A stretch of 7,950 nt of DNA from an uncultured Veillonella sp. (lineage in GTDB: Bacteria; Bacillota_C; Negativicutes; Veillonellales; Veillonellaceae): contig CAAFRK010000168.1 of assembly GCA_900765235.1 (NCBI GenBank), positions 1 to 7,950 of the forward strand, read 5' to 3'. Position 1 is the stretch's first letter; the number at the start of each line of letters is the position of its first letter. The notes beneath the pieces were generated by a model. The model worked only from the letters and a program-made list of their open reading frames with translations, was not told the DNA's origin and ran no database searches. This document shows positions 6,778 to 7,950 of this stretch, in pieces. The translations under genes were made by a program, and so were the position numbers.

Positions 6778-7731
6778 ATGATTACGGTGTATAAACATAT
6801 AGAAGAAGAGTTAGTTTCCGATAGCACTGTATCAGATGCCACAAAAGGTTCTTGGGTAAATTTGGTGAACCCAGACCCCGATGAGTTATCCCTTATCAAT
6901 ATTTTGACGGAAATCCCAACGGACGTTTTAAAGACCGCTCTCGATATGGAAGAACGTTCTCACGTGGAGTTAGAGGATAACTACATCTTTATCGTTATTA
7001 ATATTCCGGTTATCCGCGGTAACGATATGTATGATACAGTACCGCTTGGTATCTTCTTGACGCCAGACTTCTTCATTACCATCTGCTTAGAAGAGTCCGA
7101 AGTATTGTATCCATTTATTTCTAATCAGATTTCTACGTTCTATACATACAAAAAGACGCGTTTCTTGTTCCAAATCTTGTATCGTACAGCGACTATGTTC
7201 TTGCGTTACTTGCAACAAATCAACCGTCGTACCGACGATATTGAAATCCAATTGCGTCATACTACAAAAAATAAAGACTTCTTCCAATTGTTGGAATTAC
7301 AGAAATCCATGACATACTTTACCTCTGCATTGCGCACAAATGGTACTGTTATGGAACGTCTATTGCGCTTGCGTGGCCATAGCTCCTATAAACACCTCCT
7401 CAAGATGTATGAAGAGGATGAGGACTTACTAGAGGACGTTATTATCGAAAATAAACAGGCCATCGAGATGGTTGAAATGTACTCTAATATCTTGATGAAC
7501 ATGATGAACGCCTTTACATCCATCATTTCTAATAACCTTAACTTGGTTATGAAAATGTTGGCTACTCTAACGATTGCCATGGCAGTTCCTACCATCGTAT
7601 TTAGTTTGTGGGGGACAAACGTGCCATTGCCATTCCAAGAGGATCCAAATGGCTTCTATGAGGTTGTAGGCATTGCACTACTTTGCTCTATTATTGCCAT
7701 TATTGGGATGTGGAAAAAAGATTTGTTCTAA
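6778..7731 (+). CDS. corA: CorA-family divalent cation channel with GTN motif
   Basis: A 317-residue CorA-type protein, expected to form a pentameric Mg2+ (or Co2+/Ni2+) channel in the cytoplasmic membrane. A large cytosolic alpha/beta domain (about 1-140) leads into long helices (about 140-255, many charged residues) and a conserved NNLNLVMKMLATLTIAMAVP entry to helix 1 (about 252-278). The loop reads WGTNVPLPF (278-286), helix 2 follows (about 293-311), and the C-terminus is basic KKDLF. The signature Gly-Met-Asn is Gly-Thr-Asn here (279-281), so selectivity may differ. The ATG at 6778 follows AAGGAGGG (6765-6772) by five bases. It has its own promoter and terminator, so it is monocistronic. 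Family assignment is firm; Mg2+ as the substrate is inferred. Confidence 0.93.
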   Translation: MITVYKHIEEELVSDSTVSDATKGSWVNLVNPDPDELSLINILTEIPTDVLKTALDMEERSHVELEDNYIFIVINIPVIRGNDMYDTVPLGIFLTPDFFITICLEESEVLYPFISNQISTFYTYKKTRFLFQILYRTATMFLRYLQQINRRTDDIEIQLRHTTKNKDFFQLLELQKSMTYFTSALRTNGTVMERLLRLRGHSSYKHLLKMYEEDEDLLEDVIIENKQAIEMVEMYSNILMNMMNAFTSIISNNLNLVMKMLATLTIAMAVPTIVFSLWGTNVPLPFQEDPNGFYEVVGIALLCSIIAIIGMWKKDLF

Positions 7732-7762
7732 TTTTTGAGAGTTAGTTGAATGCTTAATTCCG

Positions 7763-7805
7763 TAGCAAATAGATGAAAGTATAATTTGATAGTAAATAGT
7801 TGAAA
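7763..7805 (+). repeat. Short direct repeat downstream of corA
   Basis: TAGCAAATAGATGAAA (7763-7778) and TAGTAAATAGTTGAAA (7790-7805) match at 14 of 16 positions with a 27-base period. No function is apparent. Confidence 0.4.
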
Positions 7806-7832
7806 ACTTTACTCAACATTAAATACACATGG

Positions 7833-7861
7833 AAAAAGCTGGCTTTGAGCCAGCTTTTTTC
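7833..7861 (+). terminator. Rho-independent terminator after corA
   Basis: A perfect 11-bp stem, AAAAAGCTGGC (7833-7843) and GCCAGCTTTTT (7849-7859), with a TTTGA loop and a run of six T (7855-7860). The matching A-run before the stem makes it look bidirectional. It lies 101 bases after the corA stop. Confidence 0.93.
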
Positions 7862-7879
7862 TTGTCTTATATTACGTTG

Positions 7880-7909
7880 TTGCTTATTATTGGGCCAATC
7901 TGATATAAT
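7880..7909 (+). promoter_or_regulatory. Promoter of the tRNA gene
   Basis: TTGCTT (7880-7885), an 18-base spacer and TATAAT (7904-7909) with a TG extended -10 (7901-7902). The start point would be a few bases before the tRNA 5' end at 7921. Confidence 0.7.
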
Positions 7910-7920
7910 AATACCGTTAT

Positions 7921-7950
7921 GGAGAGGTGTCCGAGTGGTTTAAGGAGCTG
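7921..7950 (+). tRNA. tRNA-Ser, 5' part, cut by the window edge
   Basis: The first 30 bases fit a bacterial tRNA-Ser: acceptor strand GGAGAGG (7921-7927), T8, a D-arm with TCC and GGA stems around GAGTGGTTTAA (7930-7946), then the start of the anticodon stem (CTG). The anticodon lies beyond the window. The wording closely recalls Bacillota tRNA-Ser genes with anticodon TGA, but that cannot be confirmed here. tRNA-Leu is less likely, because its D-arm and acceptor differ. Confidence 0.85.

Noticed and set aside
1..7950. CRISPR array, insertion sequence or prophage
   Set aside because: No regularly spaced repeats, transposase, integrase or terminal inverted repeats were found; the short direct repeats present are isolated pairs.

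Overview
The window looks like ordinary chromosome from a low-GC Bacillota. It is AT-rich (roughly 40% GC by eye), has strong AAGGAGG-type ribosome sites, and carries Bacillus-like gene families: a UvrX/YqjW-type polymerase with a YolD partner, a betaine-type permease-binding protein fusion, and a CadA-type ATPase. A Negativicute such as Veillonella is my best guess, but this is a recollection-based impression and not a proof. All six genes are on the + strand, and a tRNA gene begins at the right edge.

Left part (1-2450). A small two-helix membrane protein of unknown function (37-465) ends at a strong rho-independent terminator. Next is a well-formed promoter (TTGAAA-17-TATACT, extended -10) whose -35 is overlapped by a perfect 14-bp palindrome resembling the Gram-positive LexA box. 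It drives a Y-family translesion DNA polymerase (685-1968) and a YolD-like small protein (2050-2382). Together these look like a DNA-damage-inducible lesion-bypass cassette, in the same gene order as B. subtilis yqjW-yqjX.

Middle part (2450-6600). A single 510-residue polypeptide fuses an ABC permease domain to a substrate-binding domain of the quaternary-amine (or ergothioneine) type (2555-4087). No ATPase gene lies beside it. After a 254-base AT-rich gap comes a CadA/ZntA-type Zn/Cd/Pb-exporting P1B ATPase (4342-6474). Its near-consensus promoter is followed at once by an ArsR/SmtB-type 12-2-12 operator that overlaps a second inverted repeat. The cognate metal-sensing repressor is not encoded in the window. 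The gene ends at an 18-bp-stem terminator.

Right part (6600-7950). A CorA-family divalent cation channel (6778-7731) has its own promoter, and its signature motif reads GTN where GMN is usual. A perfect-stem terminator follows, then a tRNA promoter with a consensus extended -10 and the first 30 bases of a tRNA-Ser gene cut by the window edge.

Functionally these are four independent transcription units dealing with DNA damage, solute uptake, metal export and divalent cation transport, not one integrated system. The most informative content is in the regulatory DNA: a LexA-like box and an ArsR/SmtB-like operator, each sitting exactly over its promoter.
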